64,000 nt of DNA from Stomorhina lunata. Its lineage: Eukaryota; Arthropoda; Insecta; Diptera; Rhiniidae. A program made the position numbers and the translations under genes. The first letter of the stretch is position 1. Every line of letters begins with the position of its first letter. Location of the stretch: assembly GCA_933228675.1 (NCBI GenBank), contig OW121740.1:79838899-79902898 (forward strand), written 5' to 3'. Below are positions 43,529-54,242 of the stretch, one piece after another. The notes below the pieces were generated by a model. The model was given only the letters and a program-made list of their open reading frames with translations. It did no database searches and had not been told where the DNA came from.

Positions 43529-44161
43529 GTATACCCTATATTTATAAGGCTTGTGTATGTACATTGACAAAACAATCATTGTTAAAGCTTTGATCTAAAT
43601 CGGTCCGCTAACTTCAGAGTTTTACATAACTAATCAAGAACTTTTACTAGTTAGATGATACTTACGAATTAAAGTACACAACCCTCACTGGGCATCAAAT
43701 CGATGTGTTCTTCTATCGAACTTTATTAAATGTTCGTAAAATAAATACATACATATGTCGAAAATACTGGCTGGCTTAAATAAGCATTCTCTACTTGTAG
43801 TCTAGTAATTATTATCTTTCACAAATGGACCACTTTAGAACCAAGTGACTCTGCCTTCGACATCAGCCACCTGCCCAACCTATCCTTTGGGTCCATAACT
43901 ATTCTACATGATGACGCCACCGAAGAGCTTTTCGTTTTCCTACACTTAATTTTAAGGACTCTTAATAATATAATACTAGTATTTATAACCAAATATTGCT
44001 AGGAATTACATTATTTAGCATTTGTGTGGGGCTTAACTAAGTCTGTAATCGAAAACTATATAATAATCAAAAAATTCTTACGATTTTGTACTTTACTTTT
44101 GGAACACCATTGGTGAAGGGCATCCAAGATTCGGCAAAGCCCAATATACCACTCTTACTTG
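43529..44161. repeat. Repeat R, right block with inverted end
   Basis: 43540-43990 is repeated at 52140-52730 ('gttaaagctttgatctaaatcggtccgctaactt'). Bases 44070-44161 are the reverse complement of 12627-12720. No gene seen. Confidence 0.65.
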
Positions 44162-44824
44162 ATTCTATTAAGAAATATTTTTTTATTTTAAGAAAAAGAC
44201 TTTAGTTGATTTCTATGCTTGTCATAGCATTATTTTTCATTCATGAATTAGAGGGTTATACTAAAGACAGAATTATCTTTTCTTTGAGAAGTAAAATAAT
44301 AATTTCATTATATGGTAATGGAGTTATATAGGTTTTGTAATTATATATAATTTGCTTGACAAAAAAGAGTCAATACATGAAAATAATAGTTTAGACAATT
44401 TATATGATTCAAACATATTTCTTAATAAGGAAATTTTTAAAAATATCAAGAAACGTCCTATTTTTTACATAATATTCGAAAATTATTTCAATGTTCAGTT
44501 CTAATTTCGACAAATTGATTTACATAAAATATCGGGTGTATTTGTTTTAGAAAATAATTTACAAAATATTTCCCTTTTAAGGTTAATTTAACTCTCTGTG
44601 GGCCGATATAGTGAAGATTTCACCAAATTATTGAAAATTCTCCCAAAATTTTCGTGAAAATGTGATAAAATTTAAAACTAAATTTATGAATATTATAAAA
44701 ATTTATAAATCTATATATCATATGACTAAAATACTTAATTATAACTTTTAAATTTGTTTACTGATTTACTCCACAAAGAAAATATATAAAATTATTTGGG
44801 GATTTTGGTCTACTAATACCCTAC
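44162..44824. other. Unassigned AT-rich stretch
   Basis: Low-complexity AT-rich sequence between R and the BEL/Pao remnant. No open frame, repeat pair or RNA gene is recognised. It may be decayed BEL/Pao RNase H or integrase sequence. Confidence 0.4.
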
Positions 44825-45650
44825 TTTCACTTGCATTTGGTCTCATTCGGGAAAAAAATCCTTGGTGCACAGTGTTATCTCAAAATGAAATCAAGTTTAT
44901 AAAAAATAGACTCATCATTCTTGCTCAAAAATTACGAATCAGAATACTTATGCTTGTCTAATTTTCAATTAATTTCTAAACATAGTGCTCTTAAAACTTT
45001 AAACCCATTCCTCGACTCAAATAATACGTTACGAGTTATTGGTCGCTTATCAGAATCGTCCTGACTCTACCAATTATATCTAAGCTTTATGCATACGATT
45101 TTAGTACATGCTGATTGCAATCAAATGCGAAGAATGGTGCAAACGGAATACTACATTTCCTGTTAAAAACCTCGTATCAAAAAGATCAGTCGACATGCAT
45201 TATTTTCAAATAAAGTGCTCTCAAATCAGAAGATCCCTCTGACTTTACTGCACTTACCCCAGGATACTTCCTCACTGGAAAGCCTATCATGTCTTTTCCA
45301 ACTCCAACAACCGAAAACTTATCTCTTCTTAATAGATGGGAGAAATTAAAAGCCCTCCACTGTCAATTTGCAAAACGATGGAAAAAAAACTATTTAAAAG
45401 CCTTACACAAGAGGTATAAGTGGAAAAATTCTTTCTCAAATATAAAGTCAGGAGATCTAGTCGTAGTTATAGACGATTTATTACCCCCTTCCGAATGTCA
45501 CTTAGGCTGAACTATTAAAACCTACTCAGGCTCTGATGATAATGTCAGAGTAGCAGATGTTCGAATTTCTACTGTAGTCATAACTCGGCACATAGTAAAA
45601 CTATGTTTTTTACCACTACTAAATGAAAATGATTCACTTATACTCTAACT
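44825..45650 (+). pseudogene. BEL/Pao pol remnant: integrase C-terminus
   Basis: After broken pieces, the clear block SDFTALTPGYFLTGKPIMSF leads to LNRWEKLKALHCQFAKRW, LKALHKRYKW, SGDLVVVIDDLLPPSECHLG, a stop, then GSDDNVRVADVRI and HIVKLCFLPL. This is the standard end of BEL/Pao integrase. It is in the same orientation as the protease/RT remnant at 11339-12640, so both may be halves of one old element separated by R and its insertions. Confidence 0.88.
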
Positions 45651-45784
45651 TATTAATATTCACCAATTAACATAACAAGCTTACACATTATTTTTAATCA
45701 TTCTGTTTCTCTCTGTCTTTTTTTCTTTATTTTATTCTCTCGTTCACAGAAAACAACATTTGCAAAACCGGGATACATCAATGC

Positions 45785-46021
45785 ATGGTGTGCCGAAGAT
45801 TTCATGCCTTACGATTTTGTCGTCGTTTTCTTAAAATGAGTGTCCAGCATGTGGTTCGCCGCATCAAATATTGTGACAACTGTTTAGCCAGAAGCCATGA
45901 CCTGAGGTCCTGTTCGTCCCTAGACACCTGTCGAAAGTGCAGAAAATATCATCATGAACAACAACGTGATATACGTAGCAGGATCTTAAACCGAAACTGC
46001 AAGAAAAGGGACAACAGGTCT
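45785..46021 (+). pseudogene. Retroelement zinc-knuckle protein fragment
   Basis: The frame from 45785 reads VCRRFHALRFCRRFLKM, then KYCDNCLARSHDLRSC and CRKCRKYHH, a Cys/His pattern common in insect retroelement Gag-like proteins. It is interrupted at about 46022 by the foldback element. Possible continuing codons (NPSLQPTTSVVCAHPDTN) lie beyond both foldbacks near 50310-50370, but this link is weak. The relation to the BEL/Pao remnant upstream is likely but not shown. Confidence 0.55.
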
Positions 46022-49000
46022 AACAGGTGGTTTACGGACGCTTTTTTTTTGGAAATAATTCTGTAACTTTTGAACGACTGGAGATATTTGAATGAACATT
46101 GGCACTCTGATAGTCAAGGAGTATTCGAGTTGGTTTTCAAAAGCACTGGTCCACGAGGGGTCGGGAGAGTGATTGATGGACCTTCAAAGTTGGTCACCTC
46201 GGGTGTTCGACTTTTTTAAAAATTCGCCAAAAATCCATTTATGGATAGATTGAAAAGAAATTTTAAACTTAAGTTGTCCTTGAGATGATCTACAAAATAT
46301 ACGCTTACATGTGTAGGTTATCTCCTTTGGGTTTCGAGATATTTGGGTAAAAAGGAATTTTTGGGTTGATTTTTTAGCTATGTTTTTAAGCTTTTTTTGG
46401 TCTGGTGGACGCATCTGAGGACCAAAAATTTTTTAAGAATATTCGTCAAATTTGTTTTAAAATTCTATAAAATTTTTGTGCAAGTCGGTTATAGATATCT
46501 TCTTTCGTTTGAAAAATATTCAAAATTGAAACTTAAACAAAATTTCGCTTTTTTTTTTAATTTTTCCCTAAAAGTTAGCTATATTTTTTCACTAATAAAA
46601 AAATATTTTCTTAAGAAACATAAAAAGATTTTTAAAGCTTTTCAAAGAAAACATAATGAGAATGAGTATAAAACAAATTTCTTGCTAATTCGACTTTTGG
46701 TCCTCGCACATACCCTCTCCAAAAAATGCCAATTTGTAAAAAAAATTTAGTTTAAACAAAAATTTCTCAAAAGGCAAGCACCGATTTGAAAAAAATTATA
46801 ATGTTTATATTTTCTGACATATCTGTTATTGATTAGAAAAGTTTTTTTGAAACGCGCTGCAAATAGAGGCAGTGTTGCCATATTTGTAAAAAAACTAATT
46901 TTTTAAAACCCCTTTTTCCCGAGTTGGGAATTGGGAAATTTTTCAACTAAAATTGGGAATTTTTTTAGTCTATTGCTTTTAGATCTTTTTGATCTACATA
47001 ACTACAAAATTTCATTGTGATATCTTTATCCATGTCATTTCTACAAAATATCAAATATTGACATTATTTTCCTTAAAAAAGTAGAAAAATAATATTTTTT
47101 TGTTTTACGATACAAAGTGTAAAAAGATTAACTCACCTCAAAAAGATTTTTACTTACTGTTCATCCCCTGGTCTTTCCCGATCCAATGAACACGTACATC
47201 AAGCTATAATACATAGCCTTTAAAAGCTCTGAAAACTTTGCCTCCCATAGCAATTTTAAGCTAAATATTGGAGTATTGGAGAGTAATGTGTGCAAATAAA
47301 GTTAATGGTGCACAGTGGATTAACTCTGCAATTTCTAAATTACTAGATGGATTTTGACAAAATTAGGAACGTCAAGAGATGAGGTGTGAGGCTTTTAGAT
47401 CAATGTTTAAGAACGTATTTGTCGGTAGCACAGTGGGCTCTACAGTGGGAGAAAGTTGCCTACCTCGGGTTTATAGAACCTTGGGTCCGATCTAAAAGAT
47501 TTTTATGTTTTCGAAAACTTCTTAAAAAATTAAGAAAAAACATGCTTACTTTACTACCTTATCTCTTATAGTTTAAGAGATATTTAAAATTTATTTAAAA
47601 TTTTAATATAATTTTTTAACATTACTTTATAATTTTTCGCAAAAATCTCTAAAACTAACAAGGTATTACGACTATTTTTGTACATAGTATGGACCTGTGT
47701 ATGCGAAATTCAGAAATATAAATTTCGGAACAAGTTCTGAAATGTAAATTAAAAGTTTTGAATACAGAAGAGTATGCTTTTCGCAAATTTGAGTTTTTTT
47801 AGAAAAGCGGCCCGTGTGACCCGATTAATAGCCGGGCTCTATCAGATTTTTGCACAGATCTTAAGAACATTATACTTAATACAATTTTGTTAAAAAAAGT
47901 TTTGAAATAAAATAAACAATTTGTTTGCAGTCACAAAGAACACAAGTTTTGTTAAAAAATGACTGATTTTCGACTATCGCTGGTTGTAGGGTGCATGTCC
48001 AAAATTTTTAGAAATATAGTTTATACTGATCCCTTAAGTCCAGACTTTTAGAAAATGTAAAAAACGAATTGAGTCGTTCGAAAAATTTTTTCAAAAATAT
48101 TGAAAAAATAATATTACTTTTTTTGAAAAAAAAAATAATTTTTCACGCTTTTTTCGGTACACAAATTTTGAAGAATTTTTCTGTGTTATTAAGTTTACAA
48201 AATAATAAACTTTTTTCTTCCAGTTCATTTAGAAATTTATTAGCAATCTTGCAGTATTTTTTTTTAATTTTACGTAGTACGAGGAAAGATTAATAGGCCA
48301 AAAAAGGCCAGAAGCCATACCATAAAAAGCAAAAAAAAAATTGGATTCAAATATCTCTTAAACTATAAAAGATAAGGTAGTAAAGTAAGAATGTTTCTTT
48401 CTTAATTTCTTAAGAAGTTTTCAAAAACATAAAAGTCTTTTAGATCGGACCCAATTGGCGAAAGTTATACGGACCCAAAGGTTCTATATACCCGTTGTAG
48501 GCAACTTTGGCCCACTGTAGAGCCCACTGTGCTTTCGACAAATACCTTCTTAAACATTGATCTAAAAGCCTCACACCTCTTCTATTGTCGTTCTAAACTT
48601 TGTCAAAATCCTTCTAGTAGTTTAGAAATTGCGGAGTTAATACCACTGTGCACCATTAACTTTATTTGCACACATTACTCTCCAATACTCCAATATTTAG
48701 CTTAAAATTGCTATGGGAGGCAAAGTTTTCAGAGCATTTAAAGGCTATGTATTATAGCTTGATGTACGTGTTTAGTATCATTGGATCAGGAAAGACCAGG
48801 AGATGAACAGTATGTAAAAATCTTTTTGAGGTGAGTTAATCTTTTTACACTTTGAATCGTAAAACAAAAAATATTATTTTTCTCCTTTTTTAAGGAAAAT
48901 AATTTCAATATTTGATATTTTGTAGAAATGACATGGATAAAGATATCACAATGAAATTTTGTAGTTATGTAGATCAAAAAGATCTAAAAGCAATAGACTA

Positions 49001-49186
49001 AAAAAATTCCCAATTTTAGCTGACCAACTTTGAAGGTCCATCAATCAGTCTCCCGACCCCTCGTGGACCAGTGCTTTTGAAAACCAACTCGAATACTCCT
49101 TGACTATCACCATGCCATTCAAATATCTCCAGTCGTTCAAAAGTTACAGAATTATTTCCAAAAAAAAGCGTCCTTAAACCACTGTG
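46022..49186. mobile_element. Long-armed foldback element, copy B
   Basis: 3.2 kb. The right end, read inward, is CACAGTGGTTTAAGGACGC; the left reads AACAGGTGGTTTACGGACGC, so its outermost bases are altered. The left arm (to about 47580) and the right arm (from about 48355) are reverse complements, but the right arm has lost a ~770 bp stretch next to 49019. The centre is ~0.8 kb of unique AT-rich DNA. No 5-bp duplication is found (CACCG follows the right end). No gene is present. Confidence 0.85.
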
Positions 49187-49209
49187 CACCGCTGCGAAAA
49201 CAACCAACA

Positions 49210-50293
49210 CACAGTGTGATGGTATAATAATAGAATGAAAATAATTCTGTTACTTCTAAACCGTTGGGCGGTTTAAAATAAAAAGTATGTGGATATAGCA
49301 GAAGTGTTGGGGAGCTTAAGTTTTGAACCCGGAAATCCTTGATTGGGGCTGCACAATCGGCCCCAAAAGTAGGGCACCTCGAACTCATAAATCACTTAAT
49401 CGATATAAAATTGTCTACAAAAAACATCGCTATATGCCTATGCTATTTCTTTAGGTTTAAAAGATATTCGACTTAAAAAAATAAAGTTTTCAATTTTTGT
49501 TCCATACTGTACCGACTTTTTACTAATATCAGATCCATATATAACCGCTTTTCTTGACTAAATTTTTTTTTAAAAAGAACATAATTAACTATGTAAAAAG
49601 TTATATGTGCTTAAAATAAATATTTAAAAAATAAGCCAATTTTCCCTTTTTTTTTGTAAAATTTTTTTTGTGTTATTTAGTTATTTAAAAAATTTCTTAA
49701 GGAATATATTACATATTTATAATAAAAAGAAAACTTCACAAAGTTTGTAATAAAGTTAAAAAAATAACTTTTTGTTTATTCGGTGCTTGTACCAGAGTAT
49801 CTCGAATTAGACCAATTGTTTACTTAAATATCAATTTTGATATGGACCAAGGTGTTTTTTTATTATATTGCCCTGAAAATGGTCAAGCAACTAGAGCAAA
49901 AAAAAAAAAAAACTAAAAATATCCATTTTATATATGGTTCAGATATTAGTAAAAAATCGGTACAGTATGGGACAAACATTTAAATTTTATTTTTTGAAGT
50001 CGAATATCTTTTAAGCCGTAAGAGACAGCATAGGCATGTAGCAATGTTCTTTTTTTTTGTAGATTTTGACCTTTATATTTGTTTTATAGTATGATTTTTC
50101 AAATCGGTTGGAAATTTACAATTATATATCGTTTTAAGTGATTTATGAATCCGAGGTGCCTACTTTGGGGCCGATTGTGCCGCCCCAGTACCATCTAAAC
50201 TTTCGAGGTTCAAAACTTAAGCTCCGCAACAGTTCTGCTATATCCACATAAAATGAAATTATTTCCATTCTATTTTTAAACCATCCTACTGTG
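49210..50293. mobile_element. Foldback element with CACAGTG ends and 5-bp CAACA duplication
   Basis: The left end is CACAGTGTGATGG; the right, read inward, is CACAGTAGGATGG. CAACA is duplicated (49205-49209, 50294-50298). The arms (~49210-49600 and ~49900-50293) are inverted copies of each other. The 5-bp duplication and heptamer-like end point to a non-autonomous Transib. It has no coding capacity, and a one-arm copy lies at 22418-22735. Confidence 0.87.
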
Positions 50294-50298
50294 CAACA

Positions 50299-50980
50299 GT
50301 AGAACTGCGAAACGAACCCTAGTTTACAGCCTACAACATCTGTGGTGTGTGCCCATCCTGATACTAATATTACACAAGTGCAAGGGGCCCGGCATGTTTA
50401 AAATCAAAATATTTTTATATTTTTAAATTTAAATTTACATTTTACTTATTTTATAAACACTTGAAATGTACTGCAATTTTGAATTGAAAGCTATTGTGAA
50501 TTATAAATTAACTTAACGCAAAATTTCCAATATTTGCTATAAATTTTGTAACTCAATTCTGTTATACAAGTTAACTTTAAAATGTAAAAAAAGATGTGAT
50601 TTATCTGGAATCAACCCAACGGTGAGCATCATCTTTTCAATAAACTCTATATTAAATTGAATCTAACTTCTTACCTTTTTCTAACCCCAAAATTTAACAT
50701 CTCTAATTCCTTTATAATTTCTCCTGGCAATGAGAAATTATAAAGCGACATAAACAAGTACCCAACCTAGCGCAAAACTAAATCCCTTGGTTTAGCAGGC
50801 TTCCAATCCAAAATCCCTAAAAACAACCCTATACAGTCCACACCTTACCTGTTCAACCAACCTAACTTGTTTAACAAAAAAAAAATAATTGTAATAAATT
50901 GGGATCTTAGTAATTAAATGTTTAGGAACTTTTTAATTAAATGTTTGATATCCCATAATTTTTGAAAAACCCATTTTTAT
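50299..50980. other. Unassigned AT-rich stretch
   Basis: Starts with possible remnant codons of the retroelement at 45785, then AT-rich sequence with poly(A) runs near 50878. No gene, repeat pair or RNA gene is recognised. Confidence 0.4.
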
Positions 50981-52735
50981 ACCCATCACTAATAGGTGAA
51001 AGGGTATTATAAGTTTGTGCATTCGTTTGTAATTTTTTTTATAACTGATCGAAATTATACCGATCTACTCAGAATCGGGAGGAAAATCGATTAAGCGATG
51101 TCCGTCTGTCTGTTGAAATCAAGTTTCTAAAGCCCCTGGAGAATGGATCCACATAAATTATATATCAGATTTTTGTAAATTCTCCCGCAATGAACGCTAT
51201 TTAATTTCATCAAAATCGGTAAATAAACACCCGAAATATCGAAAAAATTTCAAAAATTAGACCAAAATTTTAAAATTTTTGGTCGAAAAACACTTTTAAA
51301 TAAGGAGAGAAAAAAGATACTCCTGATGCCTAGTGATAATATATTATATGTCAGATTTTAGGAAATGATTCCCTAAAGCACTCTGTAAAATCTTATCAAA
51401 ATCGGTTTATAAACAACTGAGATATCGCCAAAACACTAAATTTAATGCATCGCAAATTGCCCAAAGTACGCATTAGAGAAAGTTTGTTGAAAAAAATTAA
51501 ATGTAGAAATAGGAAAAACCATCCTCCTGGAACACGGACATACATACATTTTAAATCAGATTTTAGGAACTTCCCTCGCCAAGCACGTTATTAAATTTTA
51601 TCAAAAGCGGTAACAACTGATGTATCGTCCGTCTGTCTGTCAGTCCGTCCTTCTGTCTACCTGTTTCTACGTTTGTCTGTTGTAGTCAAGTTTTTGGAGC
51701 TCCTGTTTTGTTGATATCTCAGATGTTTATTTTGATGAAATTTAATAGCTCTTATGCATTCGGTAATTTGTGGTAGATATAATTTAGATATTTTAGGCGT
51801 TTTGATCGACAATGATGAAATTCAGGATGGGACGATATTCTAAAATTTTATGTAAACTGCATGTAGGTATACCTTCTAGGAGCTCCACAAATCTGACAGA
51901 CAGGCATACTGCATTTATCTTAATTGTATGTCTGGCTTTTGAACATTATGATAATACTCGAGAATGTATTGTATATCAAATTATAGGTAATCTTCCAAGG
52001 AAGTACAAAAAATACATAGTGTCCCTAATATTTGACAAAATTATTTCTGATCTCTTGAAAAGTTTGCTATTGAAAATGGGCGAACTCGGTTCACATTTAG
52101 TGAAATCTCCCATATAACCCCGACCGGGAATCACTTTAATGCTAACTTCAGAGTTTATATTTCACGTATGTATCTAGAACTAAGACAAAACAATCATTGT
52201 TAAAGCTTTGATCTAAATCGGTCCGCTAACTTCAGAGTTTTACATAACTAATCAAGAACTTTCACTAGTTGGATGATACTTTCGAATTAAAGTACACAAC
52301 CCCCACTTTGCACTGCCAGAATACTTATTCTTCATCAAATCGATGTGGTCGTGCAAATCTAAGGGTATCTACATTTGGAGGCATCTTTTCTGCATGATTT
52401 ATCTGGTCTATTAAACTTTATTAAATGTTCGTAAAATAGAGGCCCTATGCTCCCAGTGGAGCATAAGAAGGATAACAGAAGAAGAAGAAAATAGACACAT
52501 ATATCGAAGCTACTGGCTGGCTTAAATAAGCATTCTCTACTTGTAGTCTAGTAATCATTATCTTTCACAAAGGGACCACTTCAGAACTCAAATGACGCTG
52601 CCTTAGACTTCAGCCACCTGCCCAACCTAACCTTTGGGGGCATAACTATTCTAGATGATGATGCCACCGAAAAGCTTTTCGTTTTCCGACTCTTAATTTT
52701 AAAGACTCTTTGCATATAATACTAGTAGTACCTGG
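50981..52735. repeat. Repeat R, second large copy
   Basis: Opens 'tatacccatcactaataggtgaaagggtatt' and contains CTGTCTGT runs, 'gagatatcgccaaaacact', 'gatcgacaatgatgaaattcagg' (an empty Transib site) and 'gaccgggaatcacttt' (an empty LINE-site relative). 52140-52730 repeats 43540-43990. It is interrupted at 52736 by repeat D and resumes at 53721. No gene seen. Confidence 0.65.
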
Positions 52736-53720
52736 ACGACCGAGCCTTGCTCGGAACTTTATATAAGCATTTCGAGGCGAATTTTTAAGTTTTTATATAT
52801 TTTATTTTATAAAGTACTAACCAATTAAAATAAATTTGGAGAAAGTACGGTACACAAATATCCAATTAATTTTGAATCATTTTATTTATTTTTTTGCTAG
52901 TTTAATATGAATAATATTGGAAATTGGTCAAACCTCCATCGACTCATAGCCCGATAAAATATACAGTTTACGATTTAATTCATTTTGAGTATTTTTCAGA
53001 GGCGCCACCTATCGAAAATAATTGATACCAACTAAGAAACCTTCTCCGACTCATGTGCAACAACTTTGCTAAAGATCATTGTATAATCAAATGTACAGCT
53101 TACGATTTAATTCACTTTGAGTAATTTTCAGTGGCGCCACCTGTTGGAAATTGTTCATACCAATTAAAAAACCTTCACCGGCTCATTTGAAACAACTACG
53201 CTTAGGATCATATTCAACTTCGCTAAGGATCAAAAAAGTACCAAACACGTATTCAATATTTTTCTCACATTTATTGATTGCATTACAAAATTCCTTTCTA
53301 TTTTGTTTGGTTCAAAAGATAAGAGTGGCCTAAAAATGGTACCAAAAAAGCTATTTTCACCCTTTGGTACATTTTTCAATTTATGCCCGATAGGGGGTAA
53401 TATCGGGCATAAATTGAAAAATGTACCAAACACCTGTCCGCTTATTTTAACAGCTATTCAAAATATAACTTAAGTTTTGTTTCTATGCCTATTACTTTAG
53501 TAGATATAGCATTTTCGATTTTTTCCCCTTTTTACCCGTTTTTACCCTTTTAGAGGCAAAGGTTCCAAAAGTCTCTTCTTACTCGACCTATACATCAAAA
53601 AAGGTACCCACTGTCCAAATTTTATCAAAATCGTTAGAGCCGTTTTCGAGATTCGCCATTCTATATATATAGATGTATATATACATATATTTATTGCTCG
53701 TTTAAGAATATAAATAAGAT
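52736..53720. mobile_element. Dispersed repeat D, copy 1
   Basis: Begins 'tacctggacgaccgagccttgct' and ends near 'gttagagccgttttcgagattcgcc' plus a short TA run. R sequence broken at 52735 resumes at 53721 ('ataaccaaatattgctaggaatt'), as at 43985-44020, so D was inserted. No coding frame. Class unknown. Confidence 0.65.
53363..53430. repeat. Perfect 30-bp inverted repeat with 8-base loop
   Basis: 53363-53392 and 53401-53430 are exact reverse complements around GGGGGTAA. D copy 2 has only one arm at the matching place (57470-57515), so one arm is an added inverted copy. Confidence 0.93.
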
Positions 53721-53780
53721 AAGATAACCAAATATTGCTAGGAATTACATTTAGTATTAACAAAAGAAAATTAAAATACA
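53721..53780. repeat. Repeat R resumes between two D copies
   Basis: Short link matching 43988-44020, lying between D copy 1 and D copy 2. Confidence 0.55.
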
Positions 53781-53860
53781 GTACCTGGTTGACCGAGCCT
53801 TGCTTCGAGTTTTATGATAAGGAAGTCGAGGTAAATTTTCATATATTTTATATTATAAAG

Positions 53861-54240
53861 CCCAACCCGCTCCATCGGACTCTGGCACGTCTGCTGTTGA
53901 CATAACTGCCCCTAAACCGTTAATTGGCATTCCTTCTAATAAATATATATTTGTTTCACGTTTGGCATGTGATACAACTGTTGAGGATGTTAAATACTAC
54001 TTAAATTCTAAACTGGGAACTGATATAAATTTCTCTATAAATAAATTTTCATATTCTCAACCTAGGAGTATAACTTCTTTTAAAATAGCTGTTTCCCCGC
54101 AAATTTATGAAAATGTTGTTAACCCCAGTTTTTGGCCTGCAAATATTTTCGTTCGAGAATACGTATTCAGTGAAACCCCAAGAAGAATTAATAATATAGT
54201 AAACTTGCCGCCTAGAGTTGCATCTGCTCCAAAAAACTAA
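53861..54240 (+). pseudogene. LINE ORF1, C-terminal part
   Basis: Open from the truncation point with no start codon of its own: KPLIGIPSNKYIFVSRLACD, then TSFKIAVSPQIYEN and FWPANIFVREYVF, to a stop at 54240. This is the conserved C-terminal domain of jockey/CR1-group ORF1 proteins that carry a PHD-like N-terminus. ORF2 starts in an overlapping frame. Confidence 0.75.
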
Positions 54241-54242
54241 AT

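Noticed and set aside
46397..46750. Open frames of 60-117 codons in both foldback copies, with matching peptides on opposite strands (also 1038-1262, 1403-1681)
   Set aside because: They come from the A/T-rich arms and appear in both orientations because the arms are inverted. Composition is Lys/Phe/Asn-rich and no domain is visible.
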